Below, one piece after another: positions 18,865 to 27,736 of a stretch of DNA of 62,699 nt; positions within the stretch are counted from its first letter, which is position 1, and each line of letters opens with the position of its first letter. Origin of the DNA: Bacillus sp. AFS098217 (GTDB lineage: Bacteria > Bacillota > Bacilli > Bacillales > Bacillaceae_G); assembly GCF_002551815.1 (NCBI RefSeq), contig NZ_NVPR01000163.1, positions 1 to 62,699 on the forward strand, given 5' to 3'. Made by a program: the position numbers and the translations under genes. Under the pieces are notes generated by a model, which made no database searches, had not been told where the DNA came from, and worked only from the letters and a program-made list of their open reading frames with translations.

Positions 18865-19242
18865 AGTTCAATTTCAATCGAGCAAGCAATGTTTTCACTA
18901 GCAATTTTCTATATTGTTACGAAGATGATTGATTTCATATTAGATGGCATTAATCAAGGCAAGAGTGTCATGATTATTTTGAGTAAAAATAAAGAGATTG
19001 GTGAATTTCTTATGAAGGAGTTGCAACTTTCTGTTACGTATCTACATGGAGAAGGTGGTTTTTTAGGAGAACACCAAAGAATCATTTATTGCATTACAAA
19101 CCGCTTTATTTATCCAAAGATGAAAGATCTCGTTCTCTCTGTAGATTCAAGTGCCATAATTGAAGCTTCTTATTCAACGGAAACAACTGGTGTTAAGCGT
19201 CCAGGGATGTCAACATGTTTAGGGAAAACATTAGAAAAATAG
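18865..19242 (+). pseudogene. truncated YitT-family membrane protein (DUF2179 end only)
   Basis: The open frame (ATG 18889, 117 aa) matches only the C-terminal part of YitT proteins: end of the last membrane helix then the DUF2179 domain (MIDFILDGINQGKS, LSVTYLHGEGGFLGE). Normal members have about 280 aa with five membrane helices, so the N-terminal two thirds is missing. No ribosome site precedes the ATG, and the frame stays open upstream into GGGSS. It abuts the decayed GNAT fragment, so 18.6-18.9 kb looks like a deletion scar. Confidence 0.75.
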
Positions 19243-19249
19243 TGTGTAA

Positions 19250-19289
19250 AAAGTAGCTTCACGCAATTATAATTGCGCGGAGCTACTTT
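19250..19289. terminator. terminator between convergent genes
   Basis: AAAGTAGCT...AGCTACTTT with an inner CGCAATTATAATTGCG stem; T-rich on both strands. Confidence 0.8.
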
Positions 19290-20689
19290 TAGTTTGGAAA
19301 CCAAGCTTCTTTCAGTAATTTTACAACAGTTTCAATACAATTTTCTTGAATACCGCCGAAGCCGAGTAATACATATGATTCCTTTCGTAAATCATGCACG
19401 GAATCGTATATAGAAAGAGGATACAGTTTGATTCGTTTTGTTGCGGCAGCGTCAATAAGTGCTTGTTCGGTCATGCCGTTATGAACATGCAGTACGATAT
19501 GAAGTCCTGATTGTTCCCCGAGTATATTAACGCGAGTCCCCATTTCACTCGTGATGGATGTAACTAACGCGATGTGTTTTCTTTTATATAACGTACGAAT
19601 TCGATTTATATGCCGATCCCAGTCTCCTTTTTGAATAAAGGTGGCAAAAGCAAGTTGTTGCATCGTTGAAACAGTTTGTTTAAAGATGCCCCCGAGTTCT
19701 TTATACGCTTGTAACAGATGATTTGGTAATACGATATATCCCATTCGTAAAGAGGGTAAAAAGCACTTTGAGAAAGTTCCCATATAAATAACACGTTCAT
19801 TCGAATCGAGTCCTTGTAAGGAGGGAATGGGTTTTCCTACGTAGCGAAATTCTCCATCATAATCATCTTCAATAATATAGCCGCCACAATCATTGGCCCA
19901 TTTTAATAATTCAAGTCTTCTAGATAAAGGCATGATCATTCCGTACGGAAATTGATGCGATGGAGTGACATATGCTACGTTTGTATGTGATTTACGTAAA
20001 GCTGAAATATCAATTCCTTTTTCATCTAATGGAATAGGATGAATTGGGAGCCCGCAGCTTTTAACAATCGCATTTACGCGATGAAATCCAGGGTTTTCGA
20101 TCCCGTATACCTTTGTAGGACCAAGTAGTTGAAGAAGCAGCCAAAGAAGAGGTTGTGTACCAGCCCCAATAATAATTTGATCAGGTGAAGAGTTTACGCC
20201 GCGAGCATGATATAAATATTTTGAAATATGCTCTCGAAGAATGAATTCACCTTGTGGATCTTCTCTAGAAAATAAATGGTTTTCGTATTGGAGTAAGGTT
20301 TCTTGTAATGCTCTTTTCCAGTTTGAAATCGGAAAAGCTGTTTGATCAATTATCCCTTGACTACAATCGAAATCGTATTGTTCCTCTTTTCGTTTGCTAG
20401 TTTCGTACGACAAGCTATTTTGTTCAATTGGAATCACATCGATATCAACTTTTGCAACGAATATACCGCGCTTCGGTTTACTTTCTACGTATCCTTCTGC
20501 AGATAATTGTTGATAAGCAGATTCAACTGTAATACGGCTAACGTTAAGTTGTGATGCTAAGTTTCTGTGCGAGGGAAGACGAGTTCCAGCAGGAAGCATT
20601 CCCTTCAATATTTCTCGTTTTATATGGTCGTAAATTTGTATATAAATGGGTGTTGTGCTCTTTAATTGTAACGGAATCGTAAAATCCAT
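19289..20689 (-). CDS. MocR/PdxR-type GntR-aminotransferase regulator
   Basis: 466 aa: GntR winged helix (about 12-75, RNLASQLNVSRITVESAYQQL) fused to a fold-type I aminotransferase domain (about 115-460). PLP lysine is in MGTFSKCFLPSLRMGY and the Asp/Tyr region is EDDYDGEFRY. MocR proteins sense PLP or PLP adducts and usually act on the divergent neighbour, here the GNAT gene at 20820 across a 130-base shared promoter region. Confidence 0.9.
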   Translation of the reverse strand: MDFTIPLQLKSTTPIYIQIYDHIKREILKGMLPAGTRLPSHRNLASQLNVSRITVESAYQQLSAEGYVESKPKRGIFVAKVDIDVIPIEQNSLSYETSKRKEEQYDFDCSQGIIDQTAFPISNWKRALQETLLQYENHLFSREDPQGEFILREHISKYLYHARGVNSSPDQIIIGAGTQPLLWLLLQLLGPTKVYGIENPGFHRVNAIVKSCGLPIHPIPLDEKGIDISALRKSHTNVAYVTPSHQFPYGMIMPLSRRLELLKWANDCGGYIIEDDYDGEFRYVGKPIPSLQGLDSNERVIYMGTFSKCFLPSLRMGYIVLPNHLLQAYKELGGIFKQTVSTMQQLAFATFIQKGDWDRHINRIRTLYKRKHIALVTSITSEMGTRVNILGEQSGLHIVLHVHNGMTEQALIDAAATKRIKLYPLSIYDSVHDLRKESYVLLGFGGIQENCIETVVKLLKEAWFPN

Positions 20690-20819
20690 CGTATACAGTT
20701 CACCTCCCTAACTGACCTTATAAAAAATAGATAAACTGTCACTTAAGCAAAAGGCAGTTTCTACTTACAATGATGATATAACATTTAGAAAATTTTATAA
20801 ATAGTTAGGGGAGAGTATA

Positions 20820-21242
20820 ATGAATATTAGAGAAGTGAAAACAGAAGCACAGTTACATGAGGTATTACCTGTTTTGCAACAATTACGAACTGCGCTTTCA
20901 AAAGAAGAGGTAAGTTCTTTATTCCAACAAATGAAAGAAGAGAATTACAAACTGTTTTCATTATGTAATAACGAAGATGAAGTTGTTAGTCTTGCTGGTG
21001 TAGCAGTTTGTACGAACTTTTATAATAAAAAACATGTTTTTGTTTATGATCTTGTAACGGCGGAATCACATCGATCAAAAGGATATGGAAAGGTTCTTTT
21101 GTTATATATAGAGAAATGGGGGATAGAAAAAGGGTGCAGTTCTATCGTTCTGACATCCGCGTTTTCGAGAGTTGACGCGCATCGATTTTATGAAAGAGAA
21201 GGATATGACAAGGTAAGTTATTCTTTTCATAAAGAATTATAA
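20820..21242 (+). CDS. GNAT-family N-acetyltransferase
   Basis: 140 aa with acetyl-CoA motif A in VTAESHRSKGYGKVLLLY (about 81-98) and a C-terminal AHRFYEREGYDKVSYSF. Divergent from the MocR-type regulator, which probably controls it. Substrate unknown. Confidence 0.88.
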   Translation: MNIREVKTEAQLHEVLPVLQQLRTALSKEEVSSLFQQMKEENYKLFSLCNNEDEVVSLAGVAVCTNFYNKKHVFVYDLVTAESHRSKGYGKVLLLYIEKWGIEKGCSSIVLTSAFSRVDAHRFYEREGYDKVSYSFHKEL

Positions 21243-21252
21243 TAGATAAGGA

Positions 21253-21296
21253 AAAAAGTAGATTCTACATGTAATAAGGTATAGAATCTGCTTTTT
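21253..21296 (+). terminator. terminator of the GNAT gene
   Basis: AAAAAGTAGATTCTA pairs with TAGAATCTGCTTTTT around a 14-base loop. Confidence 0.85.
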
Positions 21297-21308
21297 ATGT
21301 TGTAGATA

Positions 21309-21358
21309 AATCCATTTTAATTTTTCGACATCTAAATCTCTGGTATGCAGAATAAAAA
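21309..21358 (+). repeat. dispersed intergenic repeat, copy B
   Basis: Near-identical inverted partner of 1-50. Sits between the GNAT terminator and the IS110 left region, so it may mark the pre-insertion intergenic sequence. Confidence 0.75.
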
Positions 21359-21416
21359 AGTAACCTACACTCGTTCTGTTTTTACTTCGTATGTGGCAGA
21401 AAAACATACTAAGATT

Positions 21417-21458
21417 AGTAGCACAGACCACGGCCATGGTCTGTGCTACTATTTTTTT
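21417..21458 (+). terminator. strong hairpin upstream of the IS110 RNA region
   Basis: A 14-bp perfect stem (AGTAGCACAGACCA and complement) and 6-base loop, followed by ATTTTTTT. It would block outside transcription from entering the IS element; it may lie in the left end or just outside it. Confidence 0.85.
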
Positions 21459-21461
21459 ATA

Positions 21462-21617
21462 GTAGAAGTGAAGAATAGGTCGAGTCAGGCCCAGAACCTC
21501 GAGTTCGTATGAAAAACTGACATACTTCACTGTCCTTATAAGAATCAGTTTCAGTATGTTGGATCCTTAAGATCGTGTAAGAAAAAGGAATCGATAAGGT
21601 GATGTGAAGACTTCTAC
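21462..21617 (+). ncRNA. candidate IS110 bridge RNA
   Basis: About 156 bases upstream of the transposase enclosed by GTAGAAGT (21462-21469) pairing with ACTTCTAC (21610-21617). Inside are three stem-loops in order: TCGAG/CTCGA (21480-21502); ACATACT/AGTATGT with a large internal loop (21520-21559); and CCTT..ATCG/CGAT.AAGG (21565-21599). One 5' stem-loop followed by two internal-loop hairpins is the published plan of IS110-group bridge RNAs (target- and donor-binding loops). Seen as sequence complementarity only; expression not shown. Confidence 0.65.
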
Positions 21618-21639
21618 AATAAAATGAGGAGGTATACTT

Positions 21640-22860
21640 ATGCAAAGCGTGATTGCTTTCGATGTCAGTATGGGGAAAAGTTATATGGCTATTTATGGTT
21701 CAGCACAATCTTGTATTTTTGAGGGTGAGATTTTTCATAATCAAACACATTTCAAAAAGTTATACGAACAAATTGTTACTTTAGTGCGAAATGACGGTCA
21801 AGTTCCCTCCATCGTATTTGAAGCAACAGGTGTATATTCCAGGCAATTAGAGCGATTTATGAATGATAATGGTTTTTCATACTGTCTATTAAATCCGCTC
21901 GAGTCAAAGCTTCAAACAGCTTCTATGCGCATGTATAAAACCGATAAAAGTGATGCCCACCGTTTGGCCCAAAGTCATTTCAATACCAAACGAAGAGTGA
22001 AAAAAACACAGAACAATTACTTCGATCAAATGCGTGCACTTTCACGATACTATCATGATTTAGATGAAGAACTAAAGGTAATTTGAGGCCGAATGCATAC
22101 GTTACTACAACTGACTTTCCCGGAATTGGAATCGCTTTTCACACAAAAGTCCGAACTATTTTTAAATATTTTACAGCTATTCCCTCATGTGGATTGCGTC
22201 AAACAGCTTTCTAAAACTGTTGTTCGCAATCGATTACTCGCCAATACGGACAAAAAATTAGCTCCTAAAACAGCGGAGAAAAAAGCAATTCAGTTAATAG
22301 AAGCCGCACAGGATTCCTATCCAGCTGTGAATCAAAATGATATTCAATGCGAACAGTTAAAAGATTATGCGAAAAGATACTTAGCCATTTTGAGAAAACG
22401 AGGGGAATTAATCGAACGGATGGTCGTGCTCTCAAAAGAACGAAGTGAATGTCAAATATTAACAAGTATCCCTGGCATAGGTGAAAATACAGCTGTTCGT
22501 TTGATTGGAGAAATAGGTGATATAAGCCGATTCGATAATCATAAGCAACTGAATGCCTACGCAGGCATCGATATCAGACGTTTTCAATCGGGTACGTTGT
22601 TTTATAGGGATAAAATAAATAAGCGTGGCAATAGCCATTTACGTAAAATCCTTTATTTTACGATACAAAATATGATTCGCCAACGACGTTTTGGGAACAA
22701 TCATTTTGTGGATTACTATGATAAATTAAAAATGCAACCTTATAACAAATGTCATAAAGTTGCATCCATTGTATGTGTGAATAAGCTATTGAAAGTGGCA
22801 TTTCATCTTATTACACACAATATACCCTACGATTACGAAATCGCTTCAACACCTTCGTAA
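21640..22860 (+). pseudogene. IS110 transposase interrupted by one TGA codon
   Basis: A continuous frame of about 406 codons broken only by TGA at 22084-22086. The N-terminal half (148 codons) has the catalytic acidic residues in AFDVSMG, VFEATGVYSR and KTDKSDAHRLAQ. The C-terminal half has the Transposase_20 motif SIPGIGENTAVRLIGEIGD and the serine region AGIDIRRFQSGT. The stop follows ELKVI and precedes GRMHTLLQL, consistent with CGA-to-TGA in otherwise intact sequence, so the inactivation is recent. Confidence 0.85.
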
Positions 22861-22932
22861 TCGTGTGAAACTAGTATATCATAAATAGACCTTGCGAAAA
22901 AAGGAAATCGTTAGGTCTATTTGATATGCGAA

Positions 22933-22980
22933 AATTTGAATTTGGAGGAAGGGGGTACCCCCTTCCTCCAAATTCAAATT
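22933..22980. repeat. 48-bp perfect palindrome
   Basis: Centred on GGGGG/TACCCCC: 24 bases on the left are exactly complementary to the next 24, with no spacer. It lies about 70 bases after the IS110 transposase stop and is preceded by another inverted repeat at about 22884-22920. Confidence 0.95.
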
Positions 22981-23221
22981 CAGTACCTCTAATCATTTCT
23001 TATAAAACTACTTGACTAATCGTAAGAAAGGCCCTGACCGCTTCTATGCATGGCCAGATCCTCTCTCCCACCTAAAAAGAGGGGTTTTATGTCAGTTTTT
23101 TAATTGATGTATATATAGTAAATAAGTTCCCAAAAAGGTGTAATCAAATATTTTGTCGAATAGTTTACTATGAAATGGCAATATTTAATGTGGATAATGT
23201 TTGAAAAAAGGGGCGTCTATC

Positions 23222-24316
23222 TTGGAAAAAATAAAGAAACTATCAATTCCACACGATGTAAGAGTCATCGTTATTTCTGATATTCATGGGGAATTAGATC
23301 TTTTTAAGGCACTGTTAAGTAAAGTTCATTTTAGTACAGAAGATTATGTAATCATTAATGGTGATCTTTGTGAAAAAGGGAGAAATAGTATAGGTGTTGT
23401 AAACTATGTAATGGAACTTGCAGCTCATAATTCAAATGTTCATGTTATTGAAGGAAATTGTGAAGCGTTAGTTGAAGCTCTCTTAAATGAAAATCCTGGA
23501 TTAATCAACTATTTATGTACGCGAAAGCATTCTATATTTAATGAATGGCTGGATCAATTAGGTTTTCATATTAATGAAGAGACGGATATTCGTGAAGTAA
23601 AAGGTATATTAACGAGTCACTTTTCAGAAGAAATTAAGTGGCTTACAGAATTGCCAACTGCTATTGAAACAGAGGACTATATTTTTGTGCACGCAGGACT
23701 TGAGGATATAGAAGATTGGAAGAAGACAGAACGAAAAAATGCGATTGCAATGCCAGCGTTTTTAAATAAAGCCCATCGTACAAATAAATATGTAATAGTT
23801 GGGCATTGGCCTGTTGTTAATTATTCTGACGAGGCGCCATCTAATAATCCGGTTATCAATGAAAACAAAAAAATAATTGCTATTGATGGCGGAAATTCTA
23901 TTAAAGAAACGGGACAATTAAACGCATTTATCATTCATAGATCAATTCCTAAAGATGTATTTTCGTATACATATGTAGATCACTTTCCGCATTATGAAGT
24001 GCTAGAAAATTTTAATGCAAAATTAATGATGCAAGGCGGAGTTACGTATCCGTATTATCATATTGTACCAGTTGAAAAAAATGATGATTTTACCATATGC
24101 AAACAAATAGAAACAAATAAACTATTATATGTTAAAAACGAATATATAAAGCAAAATGAATCAGGTGATTTTACTGCTCGAACAGATATTTCTTGTGCGC
24201 AAATAAGTGTAAGGAAAGGTGATATTGTTTCTCTTATTGATGACAGCTGTACAGGATATGATTTAATAAAAAAAGATGGTTTGGAAGGCTGGATTAAGAA
24301 AGGTCTTCTTAAATGA
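23222..24316 (+). CDS. calcineurin-like metallophosphoesterase with C-terminal SH3-like tail
   Basis: About 364 aa from TTG 23222 (AAAGGGG eight bases upstream). Metal-site motifs in order: ISDIHGELDLF, INGDLCEKGR, IEGNCE, FVHAGLE and VGHWPV, as in the PrpE/diadenosine tetraphosphatase group of phosphatases. The last 60 residues (ISVRKGDIVSLIDDSCTGYD ... GWIKKGLLK) resemble a bacterial SH3 fold. Substrate could be a dinucleoside polyphosphate or a phosphoprotein. Confidence 0.8.
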   Translation: MEKIKKLSIPHDVRVIVISDIHGELDLFKALLSKVHFSTEDYVIINGDLCEKGRNSIGVVNYVMELAAHNSNVHVIEGNCEALVEALLNENPGLINYLCTRKHSIFNEWLDQLGFHINEETDIREVKGILTSHFSEEIKWLTELPTAIETEDYIFVHAGLEDIEDWKKTERKNAIAMPAFLNKAHRTNKYVIVGHWPVVNYSDEAPSNNPVINENKKIIAIDGGNSIKETGQLNAFIIHRSIPKDVFSYTYVDHFPHYEVLENFNAKLMMQGGVTYPYYHIVPVEKNDDFTICKQIETNKLLYVKNEYIKQNESGDFTARTDISCAQISVRKGDIVSLIDDSCTGYDLIKKDGLEGWIKKGLLK

Positions 24317-24340
24317 AGTGAGAAGGAGTTAAAGGTGTTT

Positions 24341-24385
24341 AGCTAATAAAAAATAGGAGGGAGATCCTCCTATTTTTTATTAGCT
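24341..24385 (+). terminator. terminator after the metallophosphoesterase gene
   Basis: A perfect 20-bp stem (24341-24360 with 24366-24385) and 5-base loop. Confidence 0.85.
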
Positions 24386-24461
24386 CATTTTCTTCTTGAA
24401 AACGTTGGTACATTTTTGGAACTTGCCCCCCGATAATTGCCACCTTAATTACGTACAAAAA

Positions 24462-25082
24462 TTAAAGTTTAGAAGATTGTTTTTGATCTTGTATAAGTAA
24501 ATATATAGTGCTAGGTATTATAACTATAGTCATACCTAAAATGATTACAAGGATACCGTATTCCCTATATGGAGCGGGAATAGTTAAGGGAAGAAGGCAA
24601 ATGAAAATACCAGCTATTATAAGCGATACGCTACAAATTTTTGTTGCTTTCCTCTCAAGATGTTTATGATTCCATTGAAATGATACAGTTGATTTTGTAG
24701 CATCAATTTTTGAGCTGAAGTAGCCGGTTAATATAAGAAGTAAACCTACTGCGAAAAAGACAAGAGTTTCAAGTGGGATAGGGAAGCCAAGGGCGATCAA
24801 TGCAATCATAATGTCTGTAAAAAATAAAAAAAGTAGCATTGTATTTCCCATCCATAAAAAGAATTTTGGATTTTCCATTGCTTGCGAAAAACACCAAAAT
24901 AGAAAGGCTAAAAAAGAACATAATATTAAATTAATAATGATAAAAGTACTCTTATCCATAGATGAAGTGGGGTTTCCATTAAAGTCCCACTTCGTTACAA
25001 TGTCTGAAGGTAAAAAGAAATATAAAGCGATGTTTGTTGCGATAATAATAAGTAAGAGGATAATGCCGAAAGGATTTTTCAT
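24462..25082 (-). CDS. SdpI/DUF1648-like membrane protein
   Basis: 206 aa with six likely membrane helices. The first extracytoplasmic loop carries the DUF1648 pattern LPSDIVTKWDFNGNPTSSMDK, shared with SdpI-type immunity/signalling proteins. No sdp toxin gene or ArsR regulator adjoins it, so an immunity role is not supported; function unknown. Confidence 0.75.
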   Translation of the reverse strand: MKNPFGIILLLIIIATNIALYFFLPSDIVTKWDFNGNPTSSMDKSTFIIINLILCSFLAFLFWCFSQAMENPKFFLWMGNTMLLFLFFTDIMIALIALGFPIPLETLVFFAVGLLLILTGYFSSKIDATKSTVSFQWNHKHLERKATKICSVSLIIAGIFICLLPLTIPAPYREYGILVIILGMTIVIIPSTIYLLIQDQKQSSKL

Positions 25083-25247
25083 CGTTTCACCTGCTTTCTA
25101 CATACTAAAAAAGTGATGATTTAAATATTTATGAAATATTAGATTTTCTTACAAAATTATACAATACAATTAAGGTTTTTGTTTTGATTTTTCAGAAAAA
25201 ATATTATAATTGTATATATTAAATAACAAAATGTATAGGAGGAGCTT

Positions 25248-25808
25248 ATGCAAAAAGTCATGTTAAAGGGGAATAAAATTACGATTCGCACAATTGAAGA
25301 GAGTGATATAAAGCTATTATGGGATCTCGTATTTAAGGAAGAAAATCCAGAATGGAAGAAATGGGATGCACCATACTTTCCGTTTTCTATTCAAGAGTAT
25401 TCGGTGTACAAAGAAAACTTACAATTACGATTAAAAGAAGAACCATTATCCCAGCTTATTGTTGAAAATGAAGGTGAAATAATCGGAACGGTAAGTTTTT
25501 ATTGGGAACATAAGCCGACGCGTTGGCTAGAGATGGGCATTGTTATTTATGACCCAGCATATTGGAATGGCGGTTACGGTACAGAAGTTTTACGATTGTA
25601 TAGAGACTTGCTATTTGAAAATATGGAGATTGGTAGAGTTGGATTAACAACTTGGTCTGGAAATGAACGAATGATGAAAGTCGCGGAAAAAATCGGTATG
25701 CAGTTAGAAGGAAGAATGCGGAAATGTCGCTATTATAACGGTACATATTATGATTCGATCCGTATGGGGATGATTCGTGAAGAATGGGAAGCGAAGCGTT
25801 ACATGTAA
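25248..25808 (+). CDS. GNAT-family N-acetyltransferase (RimJ/RimL-like)
   Basis: 186 aa; N-terminal ITIRTIEESDIKLLWDL and motif A in VIYDPAYWNGGYGTEVLRLY (about 98-117), then NERMMKVAEKIGMQLEGRMR, typical of the RimJ/RimL-type Acetyltransf_3 group. ATG follows AGGAGG. Start of a possible three-gene run with the cupin and truncated GNAT genes. Confidence 0.88.
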   Translation: MQKVMLKGNKITIRTIEESDIKLLWDLVFKEENPEWKKWDAPYFPFSIQEYSVYKENLQLRLKEEPLSQLIVENEGEIIGTVSFYWEHKPTRWLEMGIVIYDPAYWNGGYGTEVLRLYRDLLFENMEIGRVGLTTWSGNERMMKVAEKIGMQLEGRMRKCRYYNGTYYDSIRMGMIREEWEAKRYM

Positions 25809-25877
25809 CAAAGAAGTGAAGAAAGATGTATGCTGCAAACAATGAGGATGGTCTTATACATATAAGGGGGATAATGA

Positions 25878-26267
25878 ATGAAAATATTTGATTTCAGTGA
25901 AAAAGTAGGGAATCACATATCGATATTTCAATCTGATTTTGTTATGTCAAAAATACTAAAACATCAAGGGAATATACATATTGGTTGCATGCATTTACAA
26001 GCGAAGGGAAGTATTGGATATCATGAAGCAGTTGTACCTCAACTGCTTCTTATCGTAGAAGGAGAAGGGTTTGTTTGCGGTGCAGACAAAGAAAAAGTGA
26101 AAGTAAAAGCAGGGCAAGCTGTTTCTTGGGAAAAGGGAGAGTTTCATGAAACAAATACGGAAAATGGACTTATGGCAATTGTGATTGAGGCAGACAATCT
26201 TGAAAATGGTATTTTAATGCCGATTGGAGAGCTGGAGGGAGAAAAGAATGATCACGAAGGCGAGTGA
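25878..26267 (+). CDS. cupin-domain protein
   Basis: 129 aa, one double-stranded beta-helix: first motif GSIGYHEAVVPQLLLIVEGEG, second motif KAGQAVSWEKGEFHETNTEN. Only part of the usual His/Glu metal set is present, so enzymatic activity is uncertain. It overlaps the next gene by 20 bases, implying cotranscription. Confidence 0.82.
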   Translation: MKIFDFSEKVGNHISIFQSDFVMSKILKHQGNIHIGCMHLQAKGSIGYHEAVVPQLLLIVEGEGFVCGADKEKVKVKAGQAVSWEKGEFHETNTENGLMAIVIEADNLENGILMPIGELEGEKNDHEGE

Positions 26268-26406
26268 GAACGAAACGGAGCAAATATTAAATTGTGCTGC
26301 ACAATCGCTTTTTGAAGGAACAAGAGAAAATTGCCAGTTAAGCATAGAAAAAGCAATTGAAATTACAAAGCCTTTATTGGAAAACGGAGCATATTATTTA
26401 GTTTAA
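26248..26406 (+). pseudogene. N-terminal remnant of a GNAT acetyltransferase
   Basis: 52 codons from ATG 26248 (GGAGGGAG upstream): MITKASENETEQILNCAAQS then FEGTRENCQL...YYLV, resembling the first third of a GNAT protein before the acetyl-CoA motif. It stops directly at the terminator stem at 26401. Either a real truncation next to the element insertion site or a naturally short protein. Confidence 0.55.
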
Positions 26407-26435
26407 AAGCCGATTTTTAGAATCGGCTTTTAAAC
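26401..26435. terminator. terminator abutting the left attachment repeat
   Basis: GTTTAAAAGCCGATT (26401-26415) pairs perfectly with AATCGGCTTTTAAAC (26421-26435). It ends one base before the 74-bp repeat. Before insertion it would have terminated both the gene on its left and the convergent GNAT gene now at 47139. Confidence 0.9.
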
Positions 26436-26509
26436 TTATCGATACATCGTCCACATCCCAATGTCTTTAAATCCTAATCGCTTATAAATTCGTCCAGCTA
26501 CTGGATTGT
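26436..26509. repeat. left attachment site (attL), 74-bp direct repeat
   Basis: Identical to 47139-47212. It encodes, on the minus strand, the last 24 residues and stop of the GNAT protein but is disconnected from the rest of that gene. Confidence 0.95.
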
Positions 26510-26550
26510 AGCGGTTTTGGAAAACGGAAAGATGGGAAAAGAGTTGTGGA

Positions 26551-26630
26551 TAACGGTAGAGTGAGCGTATAAAAACAAGCGTATTCAGGGGATGAAAACA
26601 ATACTAAATTGTTCAATAAACGGTTATGGA
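26551..26630. repeat. TGGATAA repeats near the left end, possible integrase arm sites
   Basis: TTGTGGATAACGG near 26553 and GTTATGGATAACGA near 26617 share TGGATAACG. Related TGTGGATAAT copies occur near the right end (about 46921 and 47020). Short repeats at both ends fit arm-type integrase or excisionase sites. Confidence 0.4.
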
Positions 26631-26679
26631 TAACGACATTCTTAGCGATGAATTTATATCGTTAGGGAGGTCGTTTATT

Positions 26680-27705
26680 TTGTCGCTAAAAAAAAGAAAA
26701 AGGATTACGAAGATATCTAATGACGGAAAAAAATACCCTAAGCTAACAATTCAACAAGCGCTTGACCTTGCTATCTCAGGCAAGCGTGCAGAAGGGTGTA
26801 GGGAAAGGACTATAAAGGATTATATCAAAATGTGGCGGTATTTCACTGATTGGTTATTTGCTAGTTACGAAGTGGAGTATATCGATGAATTAACAACGGA
26901 AGTCTTTCGAGAGTATATCAATTACATGAAGCACGATAAAAGGCGATATGACACTCATAAATTAATACACACGGATAATAAAAAAGTCGGCTTAGCAGAT
27001 ACAACGATAAATATAAACCTTAGGACGTTACGATCGATTTTTAATCATTTGCAAAGAGAAGAAATTATTCAAGTAAACCCGATGGAAAGAGTTAAATTGT
27101 TAAGACAAGATATCGATTTAACGAATTGTTTAGAGGACGAAGAAGTTAAAGCAATATTACAGCAACCTAACTTACGAGATTTCGTAGGATTTCGGGATTT
27201 TGTAGCAATTAATCTGCTACTTGATTCCGGTTTAAGGATTCGAGAGCTTGTTAGTTTACGTATTACAGATATTGACTTTCAATCACGTTTTATAACAATT
27301 TCACCGGATAGAAGTAAAAATAGGAAGCCACGTTTAGTACCGATTTCTACACATGTTACTAAGTTAGTTTTACAACTCGTAAATGAAAACAAAGCTAATT
27401 TTAAAAGCGATTTGATATTCTTAACAAGTTACGGTGATCCATTGACTACCATTCATTTTAATAAACGATTGAAGCATTATGCAGATAAAGCAGGAGTGAA
27501 AGGGAAGAAAGTATCCGCGCACGTATATCGTCACACATGGGCTAAAAACATGATACTAAACGGATGTGATGTTTTCACATTACAAAAGATTGGTGGATGG
27601 GCGGATATTCGGACGATGAGACGCTATATACAAATGGATGTTAAAGAAATGAGAAAAAGTCACGATGAGTATTCACCGTTAACCAAACTAAAAAGAACGA
27701 GATAA
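26680..27705 (+). CDS. tyrosine recombinase/integrase 1
   Basis: About 341 aa from TTG 26680, which has AGGGAGGT eight bases upstream; the in-frame ATG 26626 has none. N-terminal SAM-like core-binding domain (about 20-130), then the catalytic domain: Arg in LDSGLRIRELVSLR, HVYRHTWAKNMI (H-x-x-R), the W/H position in GGWADI and nucleophile Tyr in RRYIQMD. Lies 170 bases inside attL, the usual place for the element's own integrase, so it is the best candidate for integration into the GNAT 3' end. Confidence 0.9.
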   Translation: MSLKKRKRITKISNDGKKYPKLTIQQALDLAISGKRAEGCRERTIKDYIKMWRYFTDWLFASYEVEYIDELTTEVFREYINYMKHDKRRYDTHKLIHTDNKKVGLADTTININLRTLRSIFNHLQREEIIQVNPMERVKLLRQDIDLTNCLEDEEVKAILQQPNLRDFVGFRDFVAINLLLDSGLRIRELVSLRITDIDFQSRFITISPDRSKNRKPRLVPISTHVTKLVLQLVNENKANFKSDLIFLTSYGDPLTTIHFNKRLKHYADKAGVKGKKVSAHVYRHTWAKNMILNGCDVFTLQKIGGWADIRTMRRYIQMDVKEMRKSHDEYSPLTKLKRTR

Positions 27706-27736
27706 AAAGAAAAAGTCCCCAGCGCCAACTGGAGAC
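27703..27736 (-). terminator. minus-strand terminator facing integrase 1
   Basis: On the minus strand GTCTCCAG pairs with CTGGGGAC around a 6-base loop, followed by TTTTTCTTTTT. There is no T run on the plus strand, so it serves a leftward transcript from the gene-free region to the right. Confidence 0.8.

Larger units (their letters stand above)
21417..22980 (+). mobile_element. IS110-family insertion sequence (inactivated transposase)
   Basis: Contains the two IS110 domains in one frame (DEDD N-terminal catalytic domain, Transposase_20 C-terminal domain), a non-coding 5' region with bridge-RNA architecture and no visible terminal inverted repeats, as expected for IS110 elements. Exact ends cannot be set from one copy. 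The right boundary is likely near the inverted repeat AAATAGACCT...AGGTCTATTT (about 22884-22920) or the 48-bp palindrome at 22933-22980. Confidence 0.75.

Noticed and set aside
22084-22086. TGA in the IS110 gene as selenocysteine or programmed read-through
   Set aside because: No SECIS-like element seen, and IS110 transposases need no such event; a nonsense mutation is simpler.
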